Assembly (NCBI GenBank): GCA_017417315.1
Contig: JAFPZK010000054.1
Span: 1 to 64,000, forward strand
Direction of reading: 5' to 3'
Source of the DNA: Bacteroidales bacterium
GTDB taxonomy: Bacteria; Bacteroidota; Bacteroidia; Bacteroidales; UBA3824
DNA: 64,000 nt
This document shows positions 53,467 through 62,520 of this stretch, piece by piece. The translations under genes and the position numbers were made by a program. Each line of letters starts with the position of its first letter. Position 1 is the stretch's first letter. The notes under the pieces were generated by a model. The model was not told the origin of the DNA and did no database searches. It saw only the letters and a list, made by a program, of their open reading frames with translations.

Positions 53467-54042
53467 ATGTTAAACATAGCAATTTTCGGAGCCCCGGGCG
53501 TGGGCAAAGGCACACAGTCTGCCTTGATTGAAAAAAAGTATAACCTCGTTCACATTTCAACGGGTGATATTTTGAGAGAAGAAACTTCAAAAGGTACTGA
53601 ACTCGGCGTTAAGGCAAAGACTTATATGGATAAAGGTCAGTTGATTCCCGATGAGTTGATTATCGACATGTTGGAAAAGAAAGTTGACGAAAACATTAAT
53701 GCTGAGGGTATTCTTTACGACGGTTTTCCCCGTACAGTAAAACAAGCCGAAGCACTTGACGTGATGTTTTCTAAAAAAGGTTTGAAACTTGACACTTTCC
53801 TTTGTTTGAGCGCAGACCACGACACTTTGGTAGAAAGACTTTTGAACCGTGCGAAAGATTCAGGACGTGCTGACGATGCTGACGTTAACGTTATCGAAAA
53901 CCGTATCAAAGTTTATAACGAACAGACCTTGCCTGTTGCCGACTATTATAGAGCGCAAGGCAAAGCCGTAGAAATCAACGGTATAGGTGAAATTAACGAT
54001 ATTTTCAACCTTATCTGTTCGGCTATTGACGAGGCAAAATAA
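53467..54042 (+). CDS. adk: Adenylate kinase
   Basis: Catalyses AMP + ATP to 2 ADP. 191 residues, the short-lid form without a zinc-binding insertion. P-loop FGAPGVGKGTQS (a valine replaces the common serine), STGDILREE, YDGFPRTVKQAEAL and the lid region LLNRAKDSGRADDADVNVIENRIKVY are visible. Terminated at 54070. Confidence 0.97.
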   Translation: MLNIAIFGAPGVGKGTQSALIEKKYNLVHISTGDILREETSKGTELGVKAKTYMDKGQLIPDELIIDMLEKKVDENINAEGILYDGFPRTVKQAEALDVMFSKKGLKLDTFLCLSADHDTLVERLLNRAKDSGRADDADVNVIENRIKVYNEQTLPVADYYRAQGKAVEINGIGEINDIFNLICSAIDEAK

Positions 54043-54069
54043 TTTTGTTTTTTTTTATTGGATTGACAG

Positions 54070-54116
54070 CCCGTACACTGCGCCGCACTTTGTGGGAGTG
54101 TGTGTACGGGTTTTTT
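54070..54116 (+). terminator. Terminator after adk
   Basis: CCCGTACAC (54070-54078) and its complement (54102-54110) form the stem base, with a GC-rich inner stem, followed by TTTTTT. Confidence 0.85.
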
Positions 54117-54152
54117 ATAGATTTTTTTTTACTTAAAAACAATTACAAAGAT

Positions 54153-55955
54153 ATGAAAAGAATTATTACGGCATTGACATTTTCTGCATTATTTTCCGCA
54201 AGTTTTGCGCAAGAAATTCCGCAGTTAGGCAACGTGCTTAACAGAGAAAAAACATCTTTGAACGGCGCGTGGAATTATATCGTTGACGTTCAGGAAGAGG
54301 GTTATTATGATTACAGAATGAACCCTACGTCTTGGGGTTTTTTCCTTAACGCCAAACCTCAACGTCCCGAAGATTTAATCGAATACGACTTTGACAAAGC
54401 ACCTCAAATGACGATTCCGTCAGATTGGAATACAAAAGACGAAAAACTTTTCTTTTACGAGGGTACGGTTTGGTTTAAAAAATCTTTTAATTATACGAAA
54501 AAACAAGGCAAACGTGCGATTTTGTATTTCGGGGCGGTAAATTACGAGTCTTACGTTTATCTTAACGGTAAAAAACTCGGCAGACATGAAGGCGGTTTTA
54601 CGGCTTTCAACTATGACGTTACCGATTTTATAAAGGACGGAGAAAATTTCGTCATCGTAAAAGTTGACAATAAGCGCAAAGCCCAAAACGTTCCGACACA
54701 GATTTTTGACTGGTGGAATTACGGCGGTATTACAAGAGACGTTTACATAATAGAAACTGACGAAGTTTTTGTCGAAAATTATAATTTTGACCTCAACAAG
54801 GCAAACAAAAACCAAATATTTTTTAGTGTTAACCTTAACAAAAAAACGGCAGGAAAAAACGTTGAAATTTCGATTCCCGAACTCAAAATCAAGCAAACTT
54901 TTTCTTCTGACAGAAACGGCGTAATTTCGGGCGTATTGAATGTCAAGAATTTAACGCTTTGGTCTGACGAAAATCCGAAACTTTACGGTGTAGAAATCAA
55001 ACTCGGCACAGCGGTTTTGAAAGACGAAATCGGATTCCGCACTATTGAAACTGAGGGTAAAAAACTTCTTCTGAACGGTAAGCCCATATTTTTGCGCGGC
55101 ATTTGTCTTCATGAGGAAAAGCCTAACGGCGGCGGACGTGCAAATTCCGTTGAAGATGCAAAACAACTTTTGTCATGGGTAAAGGAACTCGGTTGTAATT
55201 TTGTCCGTTTGGCACATTATCCTCATAACGAATATATGGTTCGTGAGGCAGAAAGACAAGGTATTCTCGTTTGGTCGGAAATTCCTGTTTATTGGACGAT
55301 TGCTTGGGAAAATCCCGGAACGCTTCTTAACGCGAAACGTCAACTTTCCGATATGATTGCCCGTGACCAAAACCGCGCAAACGTTATTATATGGTCTATC
55401 GCTAACGAAACTCCGCACGGTCAGGCACGTGAGACGTTTTTGTCGCAACTTTCGGAATACGCTAAAAGTTTGGATTCAACGCGTCTTATAAGTATGGCGA
55501 TGGAAGTAACCTCGGCAGCAAATTATCACAACAAATTGCAAGATAATATGAATAAATATGTTGACGTTATCAGTTTCAACCAGTATATCGGTTGGTACAG
55601 GGACGTTAACGACGCACCGAAGATGACTTGGGAGATTCCGTACAATAAGCCGGTGATAATCAGCGAGTTTGGCGGCGGTGCAAAATACGGTTATCACGGA
55701 GAAAAAAATCAGCGTTGGACGGAGGAGTTTCAAGAAAACCTTTATAAAGAAAACGTTGCAATGCTTGACAAAATAGACGGTTTGGCGGGGACAACGCCTT
55801 GGATTTTGAAGGATTTCCGTTCGCCGCGCCGAGTCTTGAACGGTATTCAGGATTATTACAATATGAAAGGTCTGTTTTCGGACAAAGGCGAAAAGAAAAA
55901 ATCTTTCTATATTATGAAAGATTGGTACGAAAAGAAAAAACAAGATTGGAGATAG
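54153..55955 (+). CDS. GH2 exported glycosidase, probable beta-glucuronidase
   Basis: Start placed at the ATG at 54153, which gives a signal peptide (MKRIITALTFSALFSASFAQ); 600 residues. Sugar-binding domain about 60-190 (ending WWNYGGITRDVYI), Ig-like domain about 190-285, and TIM barrel about 285-600. Acid/base glutamate in WSIANETPHGQ (about 430) and nucleophile in VIISEFGG (about 510). A short NMKG near residue 576 sits where beta-glucuronidases carry the N-x-K motif that binds the carboxylate of glucuronate. This favours a glucuronidase over a galactosidase. It works in the periplasm. An amidohydrolase gene follows after 4 bp. Confidence 0.85.
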   Translation: MKRIITALTFSALFSASFAQEIPQLGNVLNREKTSLNGAWNYIVDVQEEGYYDYRMNPTSWGFFLNAKPQRPEDLIEYDFDKAPQMTIPSDWNTKDEKLFFYEGTVWFKKSFNYTKKQGKRAILYFGAVNYESYVYLNGKKLGRHEGGFTAFNYDVTDFIKDGENFVIVKVDNKRKAQNVPTQIFDWWNYGGITRDVYIIETDEVFVENYNFDLNKANKNQIFFSVNLNKKTAGKNVEISIPELKIKQTFSSDRNGVISGVLNVKNLTLWSDENPKLYGVEIKLGTAVLKDEIGFRTIETEGKKLLLNGKPIFLRGICLHEEKPNGGGRANSVEDAKQLLSWVKELGCNFVRLAHYPHNEYMVREAERQGILVWSEIPVYWTIAWENPGTLLNAKRQLSDMIARDQNRANVIIWSIANETPHGQARETFLSQLSEYAKSLDSTRLISMAMEVTSAANYHNKLQDNMNKYVDVISFNQYIGWYRDVNDAPKMTWEIPYNKPVIISEFGGGAKYGYHGEKNQRWTEEFQENLYKENVAMLDKIDGLAGTTPWILKDFRSPRRVLNGIQDYYNMKGLFSDKGEKKKSFYIMKDWYEKKKQDWR

Positions 55956-55959
55956 AATT

Positions 55960-56889
55960 ATGACTATAATTGATGCACACAGCCATCTTTGGCGCAGACA
56001 GTCTGCCGTTGTAGACGGGCAGCAGATTTACACCACAAAAAACGGACGTTCGATGTTTTTCGGGCAAGAAGTTCAGATGCTGCCTCCTTTTATGATTGAA
56101 GGAGAGAACACCGCCGAGATTTTCCTCGCAAATATGGATTATGCGCAGGTTGGCGGAGCCGTTGTGGTTCAGGAAGTTATCGACGGAATGCAAAACGATT
56201 ACCTTATGGTTACGGCTCGGACATATCCCGACCGTTTCTTTATGTGCGGTCTGCCGCGCCTTGGTCTCGAATCCAAGGAAGCCGAGCAAAAAATCACCGC
56301 CGAAGATCTTTTGATGGACGTTGATACGTTGCGTTATCTTAAATTTAAGGGCGTTGCGATTCCTGGACACCGTGTCAACCGCAAAATGGAAGACTTTTTG
56401 CCGGCGATGAAGTATATGGAGGAGAAGGAAATGATTTTCTCTATGTGCCTTCCCGACGACGAGAGGCGAATTGCAGATTTTGGGGAACTTATCAAGGAAT
56501 GTCCCAACTTGAAAATTGCCATCGGACATTTCGGACTTGCGACAACCAAGAATTGGAAAAACCAAATTCTCCTTGCCCGCAATCCCAATGTCTATATCGA
56601 ATCGGGCGGCATTACGTGGCTCTACAACAGCGAGTTTTACCCCTATCCCTCGGCAGTGAAAGCCATCCGCGAAGCCGCCGACCTTGTTGGCATCGACAAA
56701 CTGATGTGGGGCAGCGACTACCCCCGCACCATCTGCGCCATCACCTACAAGATGTCATACGATTTTGTAATCAAGAGCAATCTCCTTACCGATGACGAAA
56801 AGGCGGCTTTCCTCGGTGAAAATGCGGTTAAGTTCTACGGGTTCAAAAACTTGCCGGTGTTGGAGTACGTGAAGAATATGTCGGAATAG
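55960..56889 (+). CDS. Amidohydrolase-family (PF04909) protein
   Basis: 309 residues of a metal-dependent TIM barrel: HxH-like DAHSHLW at the start, LKFKGVAIPGHR near 130, AIGHFG near 185, and MWGSDYPR near 246 with the catalytic Asp. The family includes decarboxylases and sugar lactonases. Pairing with a glucuronidase suggests it acts on a released uronate or aglycone, but this is inference. No signal peptide, so cytoplasmic. Base use shifts within the gene: 56641-56700 has 36 G or C of 60, against 19 of 60 at 55501-55560 in the GH2 gene. That hints at separate origin. Confidence 0.82.
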   Translation: MTIIDAHSHLWRRQSAVVDGQQIYTTKNGRSMFFGQEVQMLPPFMIEGENTAEIFLANMDYAQVGGAVVVQEVIDGMQNDYLMVTARTYPDRFFMCGLPRLGLESKEAEQKITAEDLLMDVDTLRYLKFKGVAIPGHRVNRKMEDFLPAMKYMEEKEMIFSMCLPDDERRIADFGELIKECPNLKIAIGHFGLATTKNWKNQILLARNPNVYIESGGITWLYNSEFYPYPSAVKAIREAADLVGIDKLMWGSDYPRTICAITYKMSYDFVIKSNLLTDDEKAAFLGENAVKFYGFKNLPVLEYVKNMSE

Positions 56890-56926
56890 GTTGCCATAAG
56901 TGCATTTTTTTACGAGTTAGTGATTA

Positions 56927-57031
56927 TTAAAACTTGCTTCTTCTCGGCGCGAAAATTTTGCCGCTTGTGCTATCTTTTACGGAATTAGTTGCGAGCGTTT
57001 CGTAGTAGAACTTAGGAAAACCCACGAAATG
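56927..57031 (-). other. Possible coding remnant
   Basis: Minus-strand frame ending at 56927 reads HFVGFPKFYYETLATNSVKD and on to FAPRRSKF before TAA, with an in-frame stop just upstream. Composition is protein-like and more GC-rich than the flanks. No family recognised; chance cannot be excluded. The rest of 56890-57045 shows nothing. Confidence 0.25.
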
Positions 57032-57045
57032 TTATAAACTTAATT

Positions 57046-58605
57046 TTACACAATTGCCTCGTAAATTTTTTTGCCGTTGTGTTCAATCCATTCGGGTTTT
57101 TCTTGAATTTGTTTTTCTTTTAAGAATGAGAATGTCACAAGATAACCTTCTGATAGATTGCGGGTTTCGAGATATTCCGACAGTTGGTCGCGTCCTGAAA
57201 TTTCGTACTCGGTACCGTGCCAAATTTTTAGTTCGATGACGTATTCTTTGCGGTTGTAGGTAACAACTAAATCCATTCGCGACGAATCGTCGTTTTCGGG
57301 TTCGGAATAATAAAAACCAGTGCCGTTGATAATCGGTTTTAGGAAACAGATGAACATAAAACGTCCTTCCCGTTCAAGAAATTCATCTTCTTTGTCGTGC
57401 TTTTTCGACACCAAATCTTTGAAACGGTTGATAATTAAAGGCATATTCAAGTCGCCGTTTTTGTCGATGAAAACACCGTTGGAAACAGGTTGCTGCAAAG
57501 AATTAATTTGATTTTCTGCGATGAAATAATCATACAAAACTTGTTGGAAAATCAAGTTGTGAATCTGCGCCTGAGAATTTTCGTCAGGACGTAAAAAGGC
57601 AAATGTACGTCCCAAGTCGATAGTGATATTTTTTGCATAATAATTTATGCGAAATTTATCCAATGAAATTGCCTTTAATAATCTTTTCAATTCGGGATAA
57701 GTTTCGATATTTTGAATCAGGGTTTGGAATATCGTTGCGTTGGTATCTTTTATGATTTTTTTTACAGCCTTCAAAACCCCGTCTTTTGTCCAATCTTTGT
57801 TGAGCCGTTCGTCGATAGTTTTGCAAATTCCACTCACCAAAACAGGATACCCCGAAGTGTATTTGTAAATTTCCACCGAAATTTCATTGATATTGAATCC
57901 GATATGATAATCATTTTCGTAATCTGTAAGCATTGTGCTGATTTCCTGCGGGTTGAATGTCATGTCGAGGTCGTATTCGGCAGCAACATTCCACGGTGAA
58001 TTGTATCTGTGTTCGTTGTCAGGACGGATTTTAACTTTCATGCTTTTGATGTCGTAAACGCCTGCAAGTACCACCGACCAAAATGTATAGTTGTAATCTT
58101 CGAATTTTTCACGGTCGAGATACATATTCCTCAGCATCGACAGAAAATTCAAAAATAACTGATTGTCAAGGCTTTTATCAACCTCATCAATAGTCAGAAC
58201 AACTTTTTTGTCTACTGATTTGCAAAACTCGGTGATTTTGTCTGCCAAAATATCAAAGTCGAGTTTTTTAATTTGCATGACGTTAATCCAAAATGATTTG
58301 CAATCAGAAATTTTGTTCAACGGCTCAATCATTTTTTTGCAGAAATACCTACAAAATCTATCTGTTGAAATCCAATCCTCGGCAGATGACCTTTCAAAAC
58401 TTGCCGGAATCACCAAATATCTGTCAGACATATTTCGTAAAATCCAATTCAATGAAGTGGACTTTCCAAACTGTCGGGCATAATTGATAGTGAAATAGTT
58501 ACGGTTGTTTATCAAACGTTCAAAGACTTTCATCTTTTGCGTTGTATCAACCATATAGTGTTCATTAGGATTGCAGGTTACCGATGTATTGAAAATCTTT
58601 GCCAT
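57046..58605 (-). CDS. AAA-ATPase-like/PD-(D/E)XK (DUF1703-type) protein 1
   Basis: 519 residues. Residues about 1-260 are the AAA-ATPase_like domain: RQFGKSTSLNWIL near 45 (Walker A variant) and VVLTIDEVDKS near 138 (Walker B). The C-terminus has the PD-(D/E)XK core SRMDLVVTYNRKEYVIELKIWHG near 445-470. These fusions are very common in Bacteroidota and have no settled function; both a mobile or selfish and a defence role have been considered. The promoter box TAATTTTG (minus strand) is at 58628-58635. Confidence 0.85.
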   Translation of the reverse strand: MAKIFNTSVTCNPNEHYMVDTTQKMKVFERLINNRNYFTINYARQFGKSTSLNWILRNMSDRYLVIPASFERSSAEDWISTDRFCRYFCKKMIEPLNKISDCKSFWINVMQIKKLDFDILADKITEFCKSVDKKVVLTIDEVDKSLDNQLFLNFLSMLRNMYLDREKFEDYNYTFWSVVLAGVYDIKSMKVKIRPDNEHRYNSPWNVAAEYDLDMTFNPQEISTMLTDYENDYHIGFNINEISVEIYKYTSGYPVLVSGICKTIDERLNKDWTKDGVLKAVKKIIKDTNATIFQTLIQNIETYPELKRLLKAISLDKFRINYYAKNITIDLGRTFAFLRPDENSQAQIHNLIFQQVLYDYFIAENQINSLQQPVSNGVFIDKNGDLNMPLIINRFKDLVSKKHDKEDEFLEREGRFMFICFLKPIINGTGFYYSEPENDDSSRMDLVVTYNRKEYVIELKIWHGTEYEISGRDQLSEYLETRNLSEGYLVTFSFLKEKQIQEKPEWIEHNGKKIYEAIV

Positions 58606-58627
58606 ATCGCCAAAATTTTGTTTGTCG

Positions 58628-58635
58628 CAAAATTA
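58628..58635 (-). promoter_or_regulatory. -7 box of ATPase at 57046
   Basis: TAATTTTG on the minus strand, 23 bases before the ATG; the same box occurs before the relative at 60871. Confidence 0.5.
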
Positions 58636-58767
58636 CAAAAAAAAATTATTCTTTTTGCTCTGATTTGCTTAAAAAACTTTCCGTAAAAAAATCCGTAAAC
58701 AATTACTCACCAACAATCACACCACAAACAAATATAAGGAAAACAGAAGCAAGTAGTTCGCAACAAC

Positions 58768-58816
58768 GGTTTGTCCGATTAAAAAAACTCAAAAAATGCG
58801 TGAAAACGTACTTTTT
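58768..58816 (+). repeat. Dispersed 45-bp repeat, copy A
   Basis: Begins GGTTTGTCCGATT and ends GAAAACGTACTTTT. Near-identical copies at 60454 (B) and 62619 (C). It lies downstream of the DUF234 gene. Confidence 0.85.
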
Positions 58817-58849
58817 CTCGAAAAAAAAGTGAGAAAAAGTACGTTTTCA
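58801..58849. terminator. 19-bp perfect hairpin
   Basis: TGAAAACGTACTTTTTCTC (58801-58819) and its complement (58831-58849). One arm is part of repeat copy A. Probably terminates the DUF234 gene that ends at 58871. Confidence 0.8.
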
Positions 58850-58870
58850 AGCATAATTTTTATAACATTC

Positions 58871-60283
58871 TCAAAATAAATCGTCCAACATAACTTCGTT
58901 TTGGGCTATTGATGAATATTCATTACGTTTGAGACCGTATGTGGAGATAAATGTAAGTTGAATAGATTTTCGTGCTTTTGTCTCGGTGATAAAAGCCGAA
59001 ATCTTGTTGCGCAAAACCTTGTCGTAAGCCTTGGTAATCAGATATTCCGATTCTGAAAACTTAATTTCGCAAAGATTAATGGTGTTGTCTTGACGGTCGA
59101 TTACAAGATCGATTTGCGCCCCCGGGTCGGATGTTTTGCTGCGCCAAGCGTAAATGTCGGCTCGAACACCTTGAATACCAAGTTTTTGCTTGATTTTTTC
59201 AATGTTTTTCATCACCAACATTTCAAAAGAATATCCCGCCCAAACGTAAAACTCCGGCGTGCGCTGAATGTTGCTCCAAAATTGAAGGTTGTAAAACGAA
59301 CTTTTAACTACAAATCGGAAATGAAAAATCGTAAAAAAATCCGCTAATTGATAAATAGCGTTGTTTTGAGATTTTAAAACATTGTATTTTTGTATAAATC
59401 CGCAGTTTTCCAAATCGCTGAGTACTGTTGTTAGCGCACTGCCTGATTTGAGTTTAGCGGCGGTGATGATGTCGTTGCGGGTGAGTCCCGAGACTTTTTT
59501 GCTGAGTGTTTCTACTATTTTGATATACAGTTCTTTACTTCTAAAAAGCGACGAGTAAACAATGTCAAACTCGCGGTAAAGTTCTCCGTTGGGGTTAAAA
59601 ATCATACGGTCGATATTTTGGGCAAGGCTAAGGGATTTGTCCAAAAAATCCAAATAATAGGGGATGCCGCCCAAAATCATATAACATTCGGCGAGTTCGT
59701 ATTTTGTGAGGTTAATGTGCTTAGTTTTAAGGAAATAATCGGTTTCGTTGAGGTCAAAAGGTTGCAGATGAATCTTTTGTGTAAGACGACCGTAAAGCCC
59801 GCCGTGATTAAGAATTAAATTGTTCATCATCCACGAGGTAGCCGAGCCGCTGACAATAAGCAGTATATCTTTACGTGCCGAAGCCCACCCGTTCCAAAAA
59901 TGTTCTAAGGCAGATAAAAATCCTGAGTTCGGAGTGTCCATCCAAGGCAGTTCGTCAAGGAAAATAACCTTACGGGCAACGTTTAATTTGGTTAAATAAC
60001 TGATTAACAAATCAAACGCATCAAGCCAATCTTCCGGCATTTTTTCTGCGGACACATCGTAACGTTTAATGGATTGAAAAAAACTTTTCAATTGTTCACT
60101 TGTTCCCGAATTAGCAAGACCGGAGGCTTGAAATACAATTTTGTCGTCAAAAAATTCCCTTATCAAAAAGGTTTTGCCGACACGTCTGCGCCCATAAACT
60201 GCTATAAATTCCGACTTTTTAGAGTTAAAAAGTCGGTTCAGGAGTTTTTTTTCCGCTACTCTGCCGATAACATTTTCATTCAT
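58871..60283 (-). CDS. DUF234-type AAA ATPase with PD-(D/E)XK C-terminus
   Basis: Start placed at the ATG at 60283 (MNENVIGRVAEKKLL, 470 residues) because the TTG at 60310 lies in the -7 box. ATPase: Walker A YGRRRVGKTFLI near 27, Walker B VIFLDELPWMDTPNSG near 108, sensor LLIVSGSATSWMM. A winged-helix segment follows (about 270-315). The nuclease core is DPGAQIDLVIDRQDNTINLCEIKFSES near 400-425 (D...E-x-K). It is the full-length relative of the relic at 356-988. Hairpin repeats sit upstream at 60331 and a hairpin downstream at 58801. Confidence 0.87.
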   Translation of the reverse strand: MNENVIGRVAEKKLLNRLFNSKKSEFIAVYGRRRVGKTFLIREFFDDKIVFQASGLANSGTSEQLKSFFQSIKRYDVSAEKMPEDWLDAFDLLISYLTKLNVARKVIFLDELPWMDTPNSGFLSALEHFWNGWASARKDILLIVSGSATSWMMNNLILNHGGLYGRLTQKIHLQPFDLNETDYFLKTKHINLTKYELAECYMILGGIPYYLDFLDKSLSLAQNIDRMIFNPNGELYREFDIVYSSLFRSKELYIKIVETLSKKVSGLTRNDIITAAKLKSGSALTTVLSDLENCGFIQKYNVLKSQNNAIYQLADFFTIFHFRFVVKSSFYNLQFWSNIQRTPEFYVWAGYSFEMLVMKNIEKIKQKLGIQGVRADIYAWRSKTSDPGAQIDLVIDRQDNTINLCEIKFSESEYLITKAYDKVLRNKISAFITETKARKSIQLTFISTYGLKRNEYSSIAQNEVMLDDLF

Positions 60284-60307
60284 AATCTGCCTATTTAAAT
60301 TTTGAGG

Positions 60308-60315
60308 CAAATATA
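60308..60315 (-). promoter_or_regulatory. -7 box of DUF234 gene
   Basis: TATATTTG on the minus strand, 24 bases before the ATG at 60283. Confidence 0.5.
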
Positions 60316-60330
60316 CAACATTTTTTTAAC

Positions 60331-60418
60331 TTTTGGCATTTTTACCCCATGATTTTTGCCAAAACTACATATTTTTAGTCAACTTTGGCAAATTTTCCCC
60401 TATAAATCTGCCAAAGTT
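60331..60418. repeat. Two hairpins with G-rich TAAAA-type loops
   Basis: Unit 1 (60331-60364): arms TTTTGGCA/TGCCAAAA with an 18-base loop that on the minus strand reads AAAATCATGGGGTAAAAA. Unit 2 (60381-60418): perfect 10-bp arms AACTTTGGCA/TGCCAAAGTT, 18-base loop with GGGGAAAA. Placed directly upstream of the DUF234 promoter. Confidence 0.85.
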
Positions 60419-60453
60419 GGTATTTTTCGTGGGTGTTTGGCAAAAATATTTAA

Positions 60454-60792
60454 GGCTTGTTCGATTAAAAAAATCCAAAAAATACGCGAAAACGTACTTT
60501 TACTTTATCCTTTCCAAAATTTCTTCCGCTTTTTTAGCCACTGACGGATTGTCGTCTTTTTTGTCAGCGAGAATTTTTAGAACTTCTTTTGCTTTTTCTA
60601 CGTCGTGATTTTTTAGGTACGCAAGTGCCAAATACCAACCCGAAACCGCAAAATAATTGGTGTAAGTATTGAAAGTTTCCGACTGTGATTGCGTGAAAAC
60701 TTTTGAAAGTTTTTCAATCGTCAAATCCAAATCCCTATTTTGTAAGACGTTGTCAGTCCAATTTTGCAGTTTTGCTGACAAATCGTCATCAC
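60454..60792. repeat. Duplicated 340-bp segment, copy B
   Basis: Matches 62619-62961. The first about 45 bases are the dispersed repeat; the rest encodes the C-terminal half of the anti-sigma-like protein. In about 290 coding bases I count five differences, so the duplication is recent. Confidence 0.9.
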
Positions 60793-60859
60793 CACCGTGT
60801 GTTGGTGTTTCGGCGGAAAAAGGAAACTCGTTGAAAATTTGTTTCTCGCTATGTTCCAT
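60500..60859 (-). pseudogene. Truncated copy of the anti-sigma-like protein
   Basis: 119 residues. From DDLSAKLQNWTDNVLQNRDL to the end it is nearly identical to residues about 133-228 of the intact gene at 62667. The first about 26 residues (MEHSEKQIFNEFPFSAETP) replace the cytoplasmic and membrane parts, so it would be a soluble tail fragment. It starts 11 bp after the ATPase at 60871 ends. Confidence 0.8.
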
Positions 60860-60870
60860 AGTAAAAAAAA

Positions 60871-62430
60871 TTATCCCTCTACAACTTCGATTTTTACATC
60901 GTGGTGTGCCTTACGCTTGCTCCAACCGATACCTACGAGTAAAATCTTCTTTGACAGACCTTGCAACGCTTGCGGATAGTTTTTGTTTTTTATTTGGTCG
61001 ATTGCACCTTGGGCGGATTTTTTGCTTTTGAGTTCAACGACTATTGCGGGGCGTGTGGAATTGGGTAACGGCAAGAAAATCATATCCGCAAAACCCTTTC
61101 CCGCAGGCTGTTCGCGGACAATTTTGTAATATCTTTTTGCTGCATAATAAGCCAAAGTGATTGCGCACGCCATTGAATTTTCGTCTTTGTATTTTATGAT
61201 TGACGATGCCTCAAAACGGTACTTGTCAAACGCCTCCGAAACGTAATCTACATCTTGTTCTATCGTCTTGTTAATCAAGGTCAAAGAATCCATCAACGCT
61301 TTTGACACCTCGCCCCAACCTGCACGTCCGATGGAAAGCCTAAACTCGCCGGCAACTTCGGTGTTTGGAATCCTTACCGTGCTGTCTTCGGGATTGAATG
61401 AAAGGTAGCCGAGATGTGCAAGCAACGTCAACACATCGTGGCTTGTGTCGATATGTTTCATATCGTTGCGGAAACTCGTTACTTCCACCGTTACGCTCTC
61501 GCCATTGAGCATTCTGATGATTTTTTGCTGCACAGTGTCATGGTCGATACTGATGTAATGTTCTATGGTAGTGTACGCTGCGGACTTTGACCAATGACTG
61601 TCGTATCCGCCGTCTTCCGCCGCCAACATCACTGAGTTGGGGTTGAAAATCGACTTTTCATTGCCGATAACATAACCGTCATAGGCATGTTTCATCAATT
61701 CAATGTTAAGATTGTGTTTGTTGCAAATATCAACAACCTCGGCGGGCGTAAAGCCGTAATATTTAGCGGTTTTAGCGGGACGGATTACGCTGTATTCGTC
61801 AAAATTGTTGAGAGCCGACTGCGACTCAACTTTGATTATAGGCAGGATTCCCGTCATATAAACCAACAGAAAAACCTCATCGGCGGTGTTGGATTTGAAC
61901 ATTGAGCGCAAGAAATTGACGTATTTGTTCTTAGTTTTTTCGTCAATTTCCCTCACCAACTTGTCCCATTCGTCGATGATGAGGACAAAGCGGTCGCCGG
62001 TTTCTTGGTGAATTTCGTCAAGAGCCTTGCTTAACACTTCTTGTTCTTGCAAAAAAGGATATGATTCTTTTATATCTTTGATGATGTCTTTTTGTGCTTC
62101 CTCTACAACATTTTTTTCGTCAATTAACGAAAATTTATTCCAATCAATATAGATTGTCGGATATTTATTAAGATGCTTTTTGTAACTTTTTAATTTTGAG
62201 ATTTCCAAGTCGTCAAACAGAGCGGAAGAATCAGATTTACGGTCATAATAGGCATAAATCATCTTTGCGGCAATTGACTTACCGAAACGCCGTGGACGCG
62301 ATACGCAAATATAACGGTGTGCTGTCGCAATATTTTCGTTCAAAATATCTATCAGCCCTGACTTGTCAATGAAGTCATTTTTTTTTATGTCTTTGAAGGC
62401 TAAGTTGCCCTTGTCGATAAATATGCCCAT
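60871..62430 (-). CDS. AAA-ATPase-like/PD-(D/E)XK (DUF1703-type) protein 2
   Basis: 519 residues. Starts MGIFIDKGNLAFKDIKK with the family's YVDKT-like opening FIDKSGLIDILN, then Walker A variant RPRRFGKSIAAKM near 45 and Walker B FVLIIDEWDKLV near 147. The C-terminal nuclease core is KGFADMIFLPLPNSTRPAIVVELKSKKS near 450-480 (D...E-x-K), followed by AIDQIKNKNYPQAL. It is complete and sits between the two copies of the 340-bp duplication. Confidence 0.88.
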   Translation of the reverse strand: MGIFIDKGNLAFKDIKKNDFIDKSGLIDILNENIATAHRYICVSRPRRFGKSIAAKMIYAYYDRKSDSSALFDDLEISKLKSYKKHLNKYPTIYIDWNKFSLIDEKNVVEEAQKDIIKDIKESYPFLQEQEVLSKALDEIHQETGDRFVLIIDEWDKLVREIDEKTKNKYVNFLRSMFKSNTADEVFLLVYMTGILPIIKVESQSALNNFDEYSVIRPAKTAKYYGFTPAEVVDICNKHNLNIELMKHAYDGYVIGNEKSIFNPNSVMLAAEDGGYDSHWSKSAAYTTIEHYISIDHDTVQQKIIRMLNGESVTVEVTSFRNDMKHIDTSHDVLTLLAHLGYLSFNPEDSTVRIPNTEVAGEFRLSIGRAGWGEVSKALMDSLTLINKTIEQDVDYVSEAFDKYRFEASSIIKYKDENSMACAITLAYYAAKRYYKIVREQPAGKGFADMIFLPLPNSTRPAIVVELKSKKSAQGAIDQIKNKNYPQALQGLSKKILLVGIGWSKRKAHHDVKIEVVEG

Positions 62431-62453
62431 AATAACTTTTTTTTTCGTTTTTG

Positions 62454-62461
62454 CAAAATTA
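62454..62461 (-). promoter_or_regulatory. -7 box of ATPase at 60871
   Basis: TAATTTTG on the minus strand, 24 bases before the ATG at 62430. Confidence 0.5.
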
Positions 62462-62520
62462 CAAAAATAATTGATTTACAATTCGCTTTTCTCAAAAAAA
62501 GTTTTTTGTAAAAATATTTG

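Noticed and set aside
55912..56565. 217-codon minus-strand frame over the amidohydrolase
   Set aside because: Shadow of the amidohydrolase gene, whose catalytic motifs are clear on the plus strand.
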